Shown here: in pieces, positions 1-13,100 of the stretch
How the letters are laid out: each line of letters starts with the position of its first letter
Position numbering within the stretch: the first letter of the stretch is position 1
From: Pseudoneurospora amorphoporcata
Taxonomy: Eukaryota; Ascomycota; Sordariomycetes; Sordariales; Sordariaceae
Reading direction: 5' to 3'
Length of the DNA stretch: 64,000 nucleotides
Assembly (NCBI GenBank): GCA_033297205.1
Contig: MU859099.1
Location: 62,001 to 126,000 of the forward strand
Notes under the pieces: model-generated
What the model saw: only the letters and a program-made list of their open reading frames with translations
What the model was told of the DNA's origin: nothing
The model's database searches: none
Program-made: the position numbers and the translations under genes

Positions 1-77
1 GGTTCCCTGCTAGAGAGCGGGAACAACCATCCCAGCAACAGCAAGGGCCGCCTCCACAGCACCATCATCAGGGGTAT

Positions 78-109
<32 letters not shown>

Positions 110-356
110 TCAGCACCAAGGGCCGTCGGTAGGACACCAGCAACAGCAAGGAGTGCCACCAACGATGGAGAGGATTCTGGAGAGACCGCATCCACAGGCG
201 CACGGTCATGGCCACCAGGTGCATGCTCATCCGCACCAGCATCAACATCAGCACGGCCCTCCAGCTGGCGGGGACACGGCATCGCTTCGGAGGCTGGAGG
301 CGTTGGTGGCTGTGGCTGTGGGTTCGAGTGAGGGGACTACGGCTGCTGCTTATTAG
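1..356 (+). CDS. C-terminal fragment of a Gln/His-rich protein (5' end outside the window)
   Basis: The third forward frame is open from the window edge to a TAG at 354-356, giving about 117 residues. It starts with a Gln-rich stretch including a nine-copy CAG run (81-108), continues with a His/Gln/Pro-rich segment, and ends in a short leucine-containing tail (LRRLEALVAVA, then a terminal Ala-Ala-Ala-Tyr). Such polyQ/polyH tails are common in fungal transcriptional regulators, but no DNA-binding or catalytic domain lies inside the window, so no function is assigned. The opposite strand is also open here (10-282), but it would be an Ala/Val run produced by the same CAG repeat. The coding strand is therefore probable, not certain. 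Confidence 0.5.
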
Positions 357-1289
357 GGTGGGCGGCAGGGGCAGTCACGGGTGCGTAATGATACACTGGC
401 ACCAATTCGGGAAATTGCACCAATCGCACCACTGAGCATTCCAGGAATTCGGACAATCTTCACCCAGGAACGAGAAGAGCAGGAAAATACTAGTCAGCAG
501 GGAAGGATAGAAAGAAGCGGAGCGGGGATTTCTCACCCGTCAGAGGCGCTGAGACTGTCACTTTTAGCCAGTCGTACTTCTTCTGCTGCTGCTGAACGGG
601 CAGGGCAGAGTCGGCAGAGTCAGCAGGGTGAGCAGGTTGAAGGTACTGCTCGGAAGATGAAAGGCGGGATGATGCACGGTAAAAGCCGGAGAAGGAGTCG
701 AGAAGCTACGTCGACGTCCGACGAGTGATGGGGTCGAAGAAGGGTGGCTGTAAGGACGAAGCAGGAAGGGGTTCATGAACAACATTGATGACTTCTTTCT
801 TCTGGTATGGTATGACTTTTGGATGGATGTATGGATGGATCATGGGACATGACGACGAAACTCACATTTCACAACATTCGCAACACGGAGCGTGCACACG
901 GGATATGTCCTCTCTTTTTGTTTTCTTTGCTTTCAGTTTCTTTCCTATCTGTCATTTCCAGATTCCGGTTCGGCTTTTTGTTTTTTGTCTGTTTTTTTCC
1001 CTTTTTTTCTTTTTTCTTTGTTTTTTTTTCGGTTTCGGTTCTCTGTGGTTTTGGCTTGGCTTGGTTACATGATGGCGTTTTTTTGGATGGCAAGGAGACT
1101 CTATAAGGGCAATCAATGGATAAGCAAGGAAGGGTCACGTCACGTCACGGAAGGGTCTATTCTATTCTAGCAAGGAAGGGTGGGTTCATTGAAGCACGGG
1201 CGGGAAGAGAGTTAGCTTAGCATAGGTATTGTTTGAGGGTTCAAGTTCTTTTTGCGCCATTGGTTTGTGTTGTGTTGTGTTGTGTGAGG

Positions 1290-1372
1290 AGACTGGGAGG
1301 GAGGCAGGGAGGGCGGCAGGCAGGGCGGCAGGCAGGGAGGGCGGCAGGCAGGGCGGCAGGCAGGGCGGCATT
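1290..1372. repeat. G-rich minisatellite (GGGCGGCAGGCA-type units)
   Basis: The + strand carries repeated runs of three G (GGGAGG, GGGCGGCAGGCA) about every 8-12 bases. Several closely spaced G3 runs would permit G-quadruplex folding on the + strand. The stretch sits outside any gene I can support. Confidence 0.8.
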
Positions 1373-1508
1373 TTGATGACTTTATGTCTTTTTACGTTTT
1401 ACTAAGGTAGTCTGTTTTTTTGTTACCTAAGGAGTATGATGAACACTTGGTTGAATTCGAGAGAGAGCATTCATTTGCAACAATATGATACCATTTTTTG
1501 AAAATATG

Positions 1509-1550
<42 letters not shown>
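1509..1550. repeat. Poly(A) tract of about 42 bases
   Basis: An uninterrupted A run is followed by GAAAAAG. No open frame of substance ends just upstream on the + strand, so it does not look like a retroposed poly(A) tail with a gene attached. Confidence 0.9.
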
Positions 1551-1552
<2 letters not shown>

Positions 1553-1794
1553 AAAAGAAAAAAATCGCGATTTTAAGACGCATGTTTGGTTGGTTGGTTG
1601 CGAATTTACTGATTGATGAGTGAGTGATGCTGGAGATAAGGTAAAATTTGGGTGGGTGCACACGAATAGATGGATGGATGGGAACACGCCGGTATTTATA
1701 GGTGATAAAAGGACGAAAGCCCTAGCTACCTAGCTACGAGAGAGATATCTTACTTGGCTATCTTACTTGGCCTTTGTTATTATCAGGTAGTTCT

Positions 1795-1828
<34 letters not shown>
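1795..1828. repeat. CT dinucleotide microsatellite
   Basis: This is a nearly perfect CT run of about 17 copies in the spacer. Confidence 0.9.
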
Positions 1829-1830
<2 letters not shown>

Positions 1831-2362
1831 TGCAGCATTTTCTCGTCTGACACCGTATTCTCCATCTTCAGTTTCGGGACGAGATGTACGGTATATCAAT
1901 ACGAACTCCAATCAGGCAATGAAAATGATAACCGGAGAGCTGGAGATATTTGGGGAAAGATGATGCGGCGGGGATGGTGGTTGGTGGTGGTGATGGTTAA
2001 TAAACCTAACCTACCTACCTATCTATCTACCTATCTACCTACCTACCTACCTACGGTACTTGGATTAGACACTGACTGACTGACTGCTAAGGAATCCCGT
2101 AACACCATAAGGTGTTCTATTTCGAGTTGTAGATAAATAGTATGCTCGAACTGGAGCATCTTTTTATGCGAACCAGCAGCAACTTATATACGTACCTATG
2201 CATACATGCATGTATATATGTATGCGTTCACAATATAGAAGTGGAAACAATCATTACCGACCGACCAACCGACCAACCGACTTCTCTTACTTTATTAGGA
2301 GTTTAGCTCAGCTCAGCTCAGCTCAGCTGGTTTACTTTGGTAGGTAGTTGTTCTCAAGCTTG

Positions 2363-2531
2363 ACTAACTAACTAGCTGGCTAGCTGACTGGCTGACTGAC
2401 TGGCTGATTGACTGGCTGACTGACTGACTGACTGAATGACTGACTGGCTGACTGACTGGCTGGCTGGCTGACTGATTGACTGACTGACTGACTGGCTGAC
2501 TGGCTGACTGGCTAACTGGCTGACTGACTAC
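2363..2531. repeat. CTGA/CTGG tetranucleotide repeat array
   Basis: About 40 copies of a 4-bp unit alternate between CTGA and CTGG, with single-base variants (CTAA, ATGA, CTGATT). The array is about 170 bp long. Variants are interspersed rather than segregated, which suggests an old, drifting array. No gene overlaps it. Confidence 0.85.
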
Positions 2532-3317
2532 CTAGGTTAGTCATATTGAGGTAACCAACTAAAAACACTCTAGACAACAAATACGGAAAAAAGAAAAAAG
2601 AGAGAAAACAAAAAAGGACACTTTGAAGAGTTTATCTGATAAAAAGAAAAAAATATCCTCGCCTTTTCGCCCTTTTGCATGGCTGTGGCTTAGTTAAGTG
2701 ACTGGAAGCAAAGAGACGAAGCAAGCAGCTGGCACAACAGGTCAGGTCAGGTCAGATCTGCCCGGCCAGCAAGGGCAGAGCAATGGAACGGAAGACACAA
2801 GGTAAGGTACCTTAGTCCGGCACAGGGGAGCTATAATAGGCAATAGCAAATACCTACCTAAGCAACATCCATTCCCGTCTCTCTCTCCCTGCAGAGAAAA
2901 CCCAAAGTATGGTACTTAGGTATTTCTTTCTTGCCACTTGCCAACCTCACCTTCAGGGATGCATACCTACCTACCTCCTATACTAGGCAGCACAAAATCT
3001 TGCCAGATACATGTAGTGGATAAATTATACACCTAGGGCAGTAGATATGAATTTTGATGATTGCTACCCAAGGTACCTACCTAGGCTCCAGTCCCCACTT
3101 CCACGATTGCAGGCAGGCTTTCAGACTTGGTCTACATACCTAGGTACCTTAGTCTTGCGAAGGCGAGAAACTTGAATCTTGAATGCGACGACTGACACTT
3201 CAATACGTACACTAGACAAGTAGACTAGGTACAGTAATGTGTCCGTACGATACCTTGTATGCTTCAAGTCATGCTGCTTGCTTGCTTACTTGCTTGCTGG
3301 CTGCCGGACCTGATATG

Positions 3318-3407
3318 CATGAACCTGAACCTCGGTGCCTGGTGCCTGAACCTGAACCTGTACTTGAACGTGAACATGAACCAGAACCTCACCCTGAACG
3401 TCACTCT
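3318..3407. repeat. Degenerate CTGAAC hexanucleotide array
   Basis: The + strand reads as repeated CTGAAC-like hexamers with substitutions (CTTGAAC, GTGAAC, CAGAAC). The hexamer keeps two frames open here, which produces small spurious ORFs. Confidence 0.7.
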
Positions 3408-5816
3408 ACTCGTCAGGCACAGACACACACACACTCAACCTACCTTACCTTGCAACCAAAAGCTCCAGTTATCAATCAAGACGGCCCGAGACCCGAGACG
3501 GCAAAAGAAAGAAGATACTGAATGAATGACTACCTGTAAGTAGTATAGAGGTAAATGAAGCGATCGCGGAAGCGACTGCACTGCCAATTACATTCCAACT
3601 CTCCCTTAGTCACTTGCCCACCTAAGAGGTATTGCTGGACTCAGCTGGAGGATCAACTTTAACAAATCCTGCAGCACAAGACAATGCGTCCTCATATCCT
3701 GCCCTTTTTTCTTTGCCCCCTTTGTCCCCTCCTCCTTCTCTCCCTCCTCTCCCTCTACCTCTGTACCTGTACCTGGACCCAACCCCTATACCCCCTCCGG
3801 AACCCCCTCCAATCCCTCCAGACTCACATTCCTTAATCCTCTCGTATCAAGTCCCCCTATCTCTTCAAAAGTCCCAGGCTTTCTCCACGTCATCGTCGAC
3901 AACACCAGCCCGCGGACCCGGATCTTATCGATGATTCCCGCACGGATGAATTCGGGGATGCATTTATATCATCCTCCCCCTTTCTGCCATGTTCCCCATT
4001 CCCATTGAAGCGAGCATCTTCCACGCACCGGCGGGCCCCGGAAGCCACGAGGGCGGAGGGTAGCATCACATATCCGACCACCGCAGCGCTTACTATTTTA
4101 CCTATGCGGGGGAGTTTGGTAGCTTCGGTAGCTTCTTTTGTCCACCGTGGTTTGTTGAGGTGCGTACTGTAGTCAGGATAGTTGAGCCTTGGGTCGCATG
4201 GTGAAATTGGTTCAGTTGCAGTGGACGGTGTAACTGTCCAATACGTACTTGAAGTGCAAACGCAACACAAAGAGACAAGTTGGAGGTGAAAATTTGCATC
4301 TGTTGTTGTGAAGGAAGGAGGCTGGTAGCCAAGGGTGAGGGAGGAAAGTGCGAGTTACCGTTGTCACCTTCCGGTTCACGTCACGGTTCCCGTCGCTTCT
4401 GCGGCTCTGCCGGTGCCTCCGAAGGCCGGTCCGGTCCGGTCCGGTCAGGTCAGGTCCACTTGTACCACCGTGACTCGAGGACTCTCGTCCGGCACACGGA
4501 GGTCATTAATCTCAGGGGCATCAGTCAGTCAGTCAGTCAGTCACTTTTGATTTGGGAGGGAAAAACGGGGAAGGAGTCAAGGACGGGAGGGGCTTGTTCC
4601 TCTTGAATTACCTTGACCAGAGATGATGCATCGATTTGCTCCTTTTTTCCACCGAATTCTCCCCAGTGGTAACCCGCCAGGAAATTGCCCAACATGTCTC
4701 TCGGACCTGCAGTTGCACTTCAAGTTGCCCAGGTACATAGGATTATTCCTCTCTTTGTGTCCTCGATACTTGCTAGTCATTAATCGATCGATCGTTCCCC
4801 GGTATGTATTGTGTATATTCCCCGTGCGGTGTATGTATATTCCCCAATGTAACTACCTTACCTACCTACAAGTCAACCTCGGAATATCCGCACGACGACG
4901 ACGCATCATCTCCCGTCCGTCTGGTGAAGAAGAAGACTTCAAGAAGAACGTGAAAGTGGATTTTAGATTTTGCGGGGGAAAGTCCGAAAGTGGAATAACG
5001 GGTAATCGAACGGCCAAGTCGAGCAACATCCAGTCTGTGTTGGTGTACATTACACGACATACACTAGAAACTACCTTACCTACTAGGTAGTTGCCCGACA
5101 CAAGCTGAGGGTTGATCGGTCTAGACTACATCTCGAGTACCATACCTACGTAATGCAAATACGGAGAACAAACAGCAGGAGTGAGGGAATGCCAAGGGTT
5201 TCTTGCTTGCTTGCTTGCTTGTAAAAGTGAAACCTTGCCAACTTGAACTACACGTACAGACTTTTGGTTCTTCCGAGTCAGCTTGGATGAATGAATGGTA
5301 ACATGTTATCAAGTTGATTAAAGTCTAGCTAGCAATGGAAGCCCTTTGTAGACTTTTGGATCATTCATGTTTTGAACCTGCCATAATAACCAAGGTCAAG
5401 TAACGTATTGTGTAGTGTGCGTCCGACCCCTTCTTCATCCGGACCCCCTCCACGTCTTTCGTAACGTAAGGGGTATATCCTTGCATGTATCCCTCCACCC
5501 ATCAATTCTTCAAGTGTTAGTTACTTGCCATCGCTCCAATCCGTCCCGTTGCCTTGGGTATCTCGACAAAGTACAAATCCGCCCCATCAACCCTTATTAA
5601 TACATCATTAAGCCTTTTGGGTTTTCCATAAACCATAGACACGACGACATGTATGTGTGTGTGTGTGTGAACATGTCTGTTAGTTCAGGTATTATTTGTA
5701 TCCAAAGATACGAAAAAGGGGAAAAAAAAAACAAAAAAAACTCCCAAACTCCGCGTAAAACCGCAACTTTTTATCATTCTCAAGTAGATATCTTTCTTTC
5801 ATCTTTCATCTGAATC

Positions 5817-7661
5817 TCATACTCTAGCCCCCATCTTCTTGAAACTCTCATCAGACGAGTTCTCATTAACCAACTCGGTTACGCTCTCCGAACTCGCACC
5901 GGGGTGGCCATGCCGCTGCGAGTGATCATCATCATGCAGCGTAAACTTGGTCCCTATCGACGACCCGTCGTGGTCCCCCTCCGTGGTGTGGTGAAGGCTG
6001 TGGTCGGTTGTTGTGGGCTCGTCGAACATGGGCTTGCTCTTGCGCGCAAGACTCCTGCTGACGGCGGTGCTGGCGTTGCCCGACACGGGCTCGAGCTCGT
6101 ATTTGTCTGTTGTGCCCAGGATGCTGGGCAGCAGCCTGCGGAACAGCAGTCGCATGCTGGGAAGACAGGGGCAGATGACGCCGACTTGGATTTCGATGCC
6201 GGACCAGATGCACAGGTCGATAATGTCCTCTGTTTATGTGTTAGTGTTTTATTGGTGTTTGGGATGGAAGCAGTGGAACGTACTGGTTGGGTTATTGGCC
6301 CTGGTGAATTTGGAAATGGCCTTGAGTCTGAGCAAGCTGATGATCATGATACTGTTGCAGGGTCAGTAAGGCTGCAGAACACACACAAACAGTCAGTGCC
6401 TGTACTTACGCAGCACCGACGCTAAACATCAAAGAACCCATAATCTTCTTCTTCCAGTGGAGGTTGAGAGCAAACAGCTGAGGGAACGGCAAGACAAGCA
6501 ACCAAATGTCAAAGGCGATACCAGTACCGGCAGCGGCCCAGATAAGCGCCAGGACGTTTCCACAGCGTCCTGGATGCTCTCCCGACCACTGCAGCCAAAA
6601 GTGGTGGACGGGGGAGCACTGGAAAATGACGGCGAACAAGAAGCTGACGTTGTAGACGGCGTTGAAGGCCATGGTCCAGATAAGAATGCGGCTGATCTTG
6701 TTGTTCGAAGGGAACACGCGGATGTAGAAGAGAATAATGGACGCCCGGACAAAGAAGCGCGAGACGGTGTACAGCAACATGTTGGCGAAGAATAACTGGT
6801 CAAAAAAGCTGTTAGTGGCCCGAAGTTGAGCAGCAATGGTCAAACCTACCCTCAGAATCATGGTTATATCGTCAAACTTGACAAACCAAACATCAACACC
6901 ATAGCCATAATCGACCGACTTGATGTTGAGAGCAGTGAAACAGATGCAGCCAATGAAGGCGAACAGGTTGGCCAAATCATCCCACCAAAAGTACGCCTTG
7001 GTCAACACACGGGCCAGCACGCGCAGAACGACAGCGCACAGGGCGAAGCCGAGGAACGAAGACAGCACGGGGATGACGGTGTTGCTCTTCTTGATGGGCT
7101 CGTGACAGAGGTGTGAGGTGATGTTCTTGGTGGCTTCGGCGGGGGTTAGCTTTGACTGGCTTCCATTGGCGTGAGCAGTTTGGTTCATGGGAGGTGCTGC
7201 TCACTCAGAGATTCCTTCACAGTGCATGCCCCAGTGATACACACAGTCGATACATCGCTGATTTCTTGGCTATGGCACACACAATCGCCGAGGTCGGGTC
7301 GGGGATGAGTAAGGTTGCCGCATGTTCCCACAGAGTTGATGGTGTCGATGAGGCATGTGAGCTATATGGAAAAAAAGACACTGTTCAGCTTGTGATTCTC
7401 GGCATGCATGTCGATGAAGGCTCGGTGAATTGGGTTTCGACGATAGTATAGAGTCGAAAGTCGATGACTATAGTGCGTGCTTGGTGCTCATGGCGTTGGC
7501 GTCGGTGTTCTTACAGCGCATTCTGGCAAGCCCTCCAAGGCATCCATGAGACCGATTGGTGTCGTCTCGATAATTTCGTCGGCGGTGGCGACATTGGTGA
7601 AGAACAATAGGCACAGGCCAAGAATGGCAACTGTGGTTCGGAGGGATCCCATGGCTAGCAT
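5817..7661 (-). CDS. CFEM-domain Pth11-like seven-transmembrane receptor
   Basis: The inferred exons are 7661-7515, 7361-7205, 7133-6850, 6795-6410, 6351-6284 and 6229-5817, with GT-AG introns and consistent phases, giving 484 residues. A signal peptide (MLAMGSLRTTVAILGLCLLF) precedes a CFEM domain. Its eight cysteines fit the family spacing: C-x3-C, x10, a longer gap to C-x-C, x11, x4, x15. The sixth and last gaps only come out right after splicing, which supports the exon model. Seven hydrophobic helices follow, ending in an ICPCLPSMR motif typical of the fungal rhodopsin-like/Pth11 domain, then a charged cytosolic tail of about 100 residues. By family it is a plasma-membrane G-protein-coupled-receptor-like sensor; the ligand is unknown. 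The upstream ATG (7661) is chosen over 7652 because it is first and in frame. Confidence 0.85.
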
Positions 7662-9106
7662 GGCCCTCTACTGCGGCATGCTCTGACCCTTTGGTGTTTC
7701 CGTGTTTCGATATCACACACACAGTCGTCGACGTCGTCAGGGTGAGGGTATTCCGGAACCCGGACACGGGCCGGATTCGATATATTGGAGCCGAGTATAC
7801 GAACGGCGGTTGGCGTATGGATTAGATAAACGAATGACAAGAGTTGAACACACACACACACAACACCACGGCGTGGAAAAAGAGAGAGAGGAGCAAGAAA
7901 GAGAGACTGTGGAACCTCAAAGGAAGGGACAGCGAACCACTGGATTAAAGGATGCTCTCGACCCTGCCCTCTGCCACCAAGAGGCACCTGCAAGGACGGG
8001 CGGACTACGGAGTCGTCCCCAGAGAAGGGAGTTTTACCGATTCGAGCCCCCCAGTGGGTGTTCTGCAGGAGGACAAGGGTGGTTCGAAGGCCTTGTCTCT
8101 GTCGGGGATGCTCAAAAGGGCATCGCGTGTGGATCATGTCTGCGGTATCATGGAGTTGGGCCAAGGTGGTGTTGAGAGTGGGACATGGGTGGAGTCCGTT
8201 TTGTTAGTGCATCGCAAGTGTTATGCGGATCAGCGAAGCCCCATTGAGTCCCTCTTTTTCAGTGACTAACTGTACCTAGAACGCCTTTGGCCACCACCGT
8301 GCCGTAGCAACGAAGAGTGCCTGCCTGTGAGGCTTTGAATCAGAAACTGTTCCCCCCTGAGGCTCATCGCAGGACCTGGCGGATAAGGCCGGACGGGAAC
8401 TCGCACAAAAATTGGCTCGGCTGCCATCCCGAAAGAAGAAAGGGGTCGGCCACTTTCCCTGCTCTCAGACCTCATCGTCTGCTCGGTTACCGGGAGTCAA
8501 AGCGTAAAGGTCTGGCCGACTGTTGACTGTTGACTGTTGTTGGTAATCGCCAGGGGGACCATCCCCCTAACGTGATGCACCACCAGAAAGACGACCAAAC
8601 ACGGTTGTCTGAAAGAAGGGAAGATGGCAGATGAAGACTCGCATCGTGACCCGCATGGCTGTGGATGGGTTCGATGTGGGATGGCACATGATGGATGGGG
8701 ATGGGATGTCGAAACGAAATGTAGGTATGTGTGAGACAAGAAATTCAGCTCCATTGGTGAGTTCCCATCAGGGCAGCTGTGAAGAGGAGATGCAGCTGCC
8801 AAGAGACGGGTGACTGACCGACCAGGCCGGCTGGCATGGGCCGCCAGATTTGGCATGATTGGTCAGCGGTACCCGACCCACTTCGTAGTGCCCATTTTGC
8901 CCCACAAGGGACTAGTTTAACCTCTCAAACGATTGGCGAACTGAGATTGACGACAGTTCCTGCGGTCGTCTCGGTTCGTCATCGGTACGTACCTTTGTTC
9001 CTGCATTTTGTTGTTCATCGCACTTCGGGACGAGCCTCGGTGGCGGATTATTTCTTTTTTCGTCAATATAAAAGGTACGATTGGAAAATCATTAGTGTGG
9101 CTGAAC

Positions 9107-9184
9107 GTCCATCCCGTCTGCAACCTGCTGTGTATACGGCAAGTCCATCCCGTCTGCAACCTGCTGTGTATACGGCAAGTCCAT
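9107..9184. repeat. 36-bp tandem duplication
   Basis: A 36-bp unit beginning GTCCATCCCGTCTGCAACC at 9107 is repeated exactly at 9143, and the first six bases recur at 9179. The unit is a multiple of three, so it leaves the surrounding open frame intact. The exact identity points to a recent duplication. Confidence 0.9.
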
Positions 9185-10172
9185 TCATGATTTCAACCAC
9201 AGCGTCGGATGCAACAGAAGCAACAAACCTTCCATCGAGGTTTCAGAAGAGGTCTCAGACCCCCTTTTCAGTCATTTTGTTTGCATTCCATCCACCTGGC
9301 GTCGTCCATCAATTCCTGGCATCTTGGTCTGTGCCAACCATCATCACCGTTCCCGGTCATCAACACCAAATTACAATCGAGGACTTTCACACACGCTCAT
9401 GGGAATATGGGATCGTCCATGCACATCAGGCCAGTGTCAATAAGTTGACCACAGTGATGTTCATTGCTCACCAACACAGCACGCTAATCACATTCGACGC
9501 CAAGCATCCGCAACTGGGGTGAGCCACGTTTCTCCCCAGATCTACCCTTTTCTTCTGGACTCCAACATGGTGATGGAGTCGAGTTCAGTCCCTTGAACTC
9601 GTACTGTAGTTTGCGTCCGGTTTGCGAGCCCTGAGCCCTGATCATCCAGGCCCTGGTAATCTCACCAAGCCCTACGATGCACACAGCACACAAACGAGTA
9701 CGACAACTCGCTGCGACGCTATAGAGAACGAGCGATTACACCTGCCTGCATTCGTGTAGTTGCAATTGCAGATAATCTCACGTGTACACTAGCTACTATC
9801 GGTGGGCAATTTCCCATCATCAGGCAGTTGACAGAGCCTCTATCATGAAATACCTCTACACGTGTATCGCCACTTCATCTTCCTTTCAGAGCTTTCCGAG
9901 GCTTCGTTCGGCAAATGATTGATTTGGCAGTTGCCCGACTCGGAGTGAAACCTTTATATCTGGTTTACATAATTCGTATATCTCCACGGACAGTCCACCA
10001 AGCTCAAAAAAGAAACACAAGCCGGTCAACCGAGCTTCTTGTACCTACCTTGGAGTCCTTCTCGAAAAAATGTTCCTTCACATGGAAATATCATCCTTCG
10101 ATGCCCCCGTCAGCCTGGACCGGTGCTCTCTCATCCGTCGCCCCTCTTTTTGCTGACATCAATGCCCGATTC

Positions 10173-10194
10173 TTTTTTTTTTTTTTTTTTTTTT
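10173..10194. repeat. Poly(T) tract of 22 bases
   Basis: This is an uninterrupted T run in the gene-poor interval. Confidence 0.9.
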
Positions 10195-13100
10195 CCCACA
10201 AAACCGTCAGCGTCGCCATCGCCGCCACTGCTCTGGGGGAATTGCTCCCGCTCATCTCTCCCCCGTTTCAGACACAGGTTATCCCCGACAACGGACTATA
10301 GGCAAGACTTGGCTATTTCCTCCGGGTCTCAGCCGCTTTCCTCACCGAGAGTCTTCGCTCACTCACCACGGACACGAGTCGTGCGGACGGGATGCTTCTT
10401 CCAAAGTTGCCCTCCGTGTCCGGATCGATTTCCAGAATCGGGTCTAGTGCGGTTCAAGCTTATAGCCCACTGTAATGGTGCTAACGCTGCTAGACTAGCT
10501 GCTGACTAGCTGCTGACTGCAAGGTACCGACGATTGCGAACTGCCAAAAAGAGTATCGATCCGGGCCGACGGGACGCCATTTTGGCAGGTAAAAAGAAGC
10601 TTGTACTGCAACACCCCATGTATGTATCATGCACGTCGCACTCGCCTACGGATCCCCTCGGTGGTGGTTTGAAGATTTTCGTTCCTGGCAGTTCAAGGGG
10701 CCTTGAAGTGACGGATTGTGACAGATCACGGAATGGAAAGAACTCGGTTCGCTTCAGATTCTTTTCTTCTCTCTCTCTCTCTCCATGTTCTACCTAAACG
10801 TGTAAAAGTTTACGTAGTAACCCGGGCCGTGAGCCCGTCTTCAGCCCCTCCAGCTGCTACTGTACTACATAGCCCGCTGTTTAAAGCTGTTCTCTCATTT
10901 CGTTGCTTGTACGGGGTCGGCAAACCCTAGCTGTTAACCGACACGAAAGTCACCAACAAGCGACGACGACAAGCCCGGGGCCGACGACGAGGGTCATACT
11001 GGGGTAAACATGGGCAGCATAACGTATGGTTGCCCAGGCGGCCAGACACAAACTAGTGTACGAAATTGCAAATGATGCGACCACCAACCAGGGGCATGTC
11101 CACTGTCCCACAGTCCATTCAGATTGGCAGTGGCATACAGGGCAGGAGAAACCACACTACAAGAAAAGTCACAGCGCATGGATGTCGGTTGTTGTTCGGT
11201 TTCGCGACCGCGAATGTATCTACCTAGGTATCCCCCGATTACCCGCGTCGTCACATACTGTACCATTTCCTCGCTCTTTTGACGTATCGGAGGCAACTAC
11301 ACTAGCAAGAAAGACAAGGAAGTTGGAGAAAAGTTGAAGAACCGCCGCAGGGTCGCCTGCCATCCATCCATCCATCCATCCATCCATCCAACAGAGAGCA
11401 CTACTGTACGGCCCGGAACTCGGAACTTGAGGAAAAGTTCTGGACGTCTTCTACGCCACTCTACCAACCGAATTCTTCTCTGCGATGCAACCACCGAACT
11501 GAAACATACTGTGTATACATATTGCATCAGCGTACTACCATGCTGCCAAAAAACTAGACTAGAAATGTGTTGATCGGTCACAGTCAACCACTTTTGATCA
11601 AACTTCCATGGATGTTGGCTACCGGAGTACCGGAGTTTTTGTTTTGTTTTGATGGACTGACTACACGTGGCCAGGAAATTGGCAATTCTTGGGAGAATGG
11701 AGAGTGTCGATTCAGTTGCGGAAGTGGAAATCACCATCGCCAAGTACTCTTCAGGCCAGACGTGAACCCTCATGCGGCAAGCGTGGGCTCAGCGTGCGCA
11801 AAGAAAGGCTTCCGGTTCGTCCATCTTTCAATTGTGAATGTTAAAAGTGGGCTCGGTTGGTCGGTTCCAGTTCTAGTGCCACTGTGCCAGCCAGGCACGC
11901 GCTCGCTTTCAGTGGTTGGGTTCGGTTGCTTGGAGTGGCCCAAGTGGGGTCCTAATTGAACCCTCATTTTTCGTTCCCGTCGGCCGGCAGCAACCTGCGA
12001 TCTGAACAAAATCAAAGAAAAGAAAAAGAAAAAACAGTGATCCGTGTTGCAAAGGCCTAGATGCCTGGGCAAAGTGGACTTGTAGATATCATCGATCGTG
12101 GGAAGAAACAGACAAAATGTCAAAAAAGAATGTCTGGGCGATGCAACAAGGGCGGTCTCTTTCGCTATGAGCTGATGGACCAGAAGTGGGAACTGAATTT
12201 ATCCTCGAGATTTTCCCATTTTATGTACATGCCCCGAGCCCGAACTCCAGGCACAACCAGGGGGATTGGTGTCTGTGGTGTCGTTAAAGGCGTGCGGCGG
12301 CCACCGAATCGGAAATATGATGCTGGTAGTACCGGTTGCCTGTCGGACAGCCGGGTGTGGCGCTCACTGTAAGTAATAATGTCAGCCGCTCACTGCCCTC
12401 CCGTTACTGCGGTCTTACTTGACTGGCTGAAGACTTTACACGTGTAAGGTATGTACATACAACCAAAAGAGAAAGGGTGACGGACCGTTTTAAGGAAACC
12501 CGACCGAACATGCGACCGACGACCGAAGACGGCGGAAGGTGGGAGGGATGGATGGATCGGGATGCAACGAAGAATTGGCGGCGGATCACAGAGGCGAACG
12601 GATTGGATGCAGGTACGAATTCCACGCGCGACATCCTCCCGGTCTCGTCGGACGCATGCTGACGGACGTGAATACTCAAAATGGTAGACCGGTCTTTTGG
12701 TCGTCGATTCAATGGTGTTTCCATCCTCGAAAGGATTTCTAGTGTAGGTCCGTCCACTGCCCCCGTTGAACTACAGTACATCTGTATTCCCCTGTTGGCA
12801 GTACACTGGAGTCCTCGCTTCTTGCATTCCTTCCATGTTCTCTGTCTTCCTTTTTTTTAGCCGACGGTAGATGACAACTTAAATGGCGTCAAGTCCGCTA
12901 TTCGCTTCGTCGCCGACGACGACGACGACGGGATCGTGATGTTGAGTGGCTGTACGACGTTCCTTTCCAACCAGCCGGGACTTGCGGGGTTCTGGCTACA
13001 TTTCTTTTTCGGTAAGTATTCGAGTATATAGTACATTCAAACCCCCTTGGGCCTCTCTCCTGTTTGAGACTCTCAGAGTCCCAGACAATCCGGTCAGCCT

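Larger units (their letters stand above)
357..5816. other. 5.4-kb gene-poor spacer, repeat-rich
   Basis: I found no convincing gene between the Q/H-rich fragment and the receptor gene. Open frames here are short or low-complexity and lack a recognisable domain. Contents are: a G-rich minisatellite (about 1290-1372), a 42-A tract (1509-1550), a CT run (1795-1828), CTAC/CTAT repeats (about 2010-2055), CTCAG repeats (about 2304-2328), CTGA/CTGG repeats (2363-2531), a degenerate CTGAAC array (about 3318-3407), a pyrimidine-rich Pro-coding stretch (3700-3860) and scattered TACCTAGGTA-like words. The pyrimidine-rich part could be a promoter, but no gene obviously follows it. Confidence 0.6.

Noticed and set aside
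81..108. Poly-Ala reading of the CAG run on the minus strand
   Set aside because: The + frame gives a Gln/His-rich tail with a clean stop, which is the more usual fungal pattern.
3632..3934. Pro-rich 100-codon ORF
   Set aside because: Created by a pyrimidine-rich tract. No downstream exon could be joined to it.
4623..5090. 155-codon + strand ORF
   Set aside because: Its composition is unlike the real genes of the window, no domain is visible, and overlapping frames are equally open.
7468..7767. Minus-strand 99-codon ORF upstream of the receptor
   Set aside because: It is the wrong frame of the receptor's first exon; the correct frame encodes the signal peptide and the start of the CFEM domain.
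8836..9522. 228-codon + strand ORF
   Set aside because: No domain, no third-position codon bias, and it contains a perfect 36-bp duplication. It lies in a gene-poor interval with no supporting splice or promoter signal.
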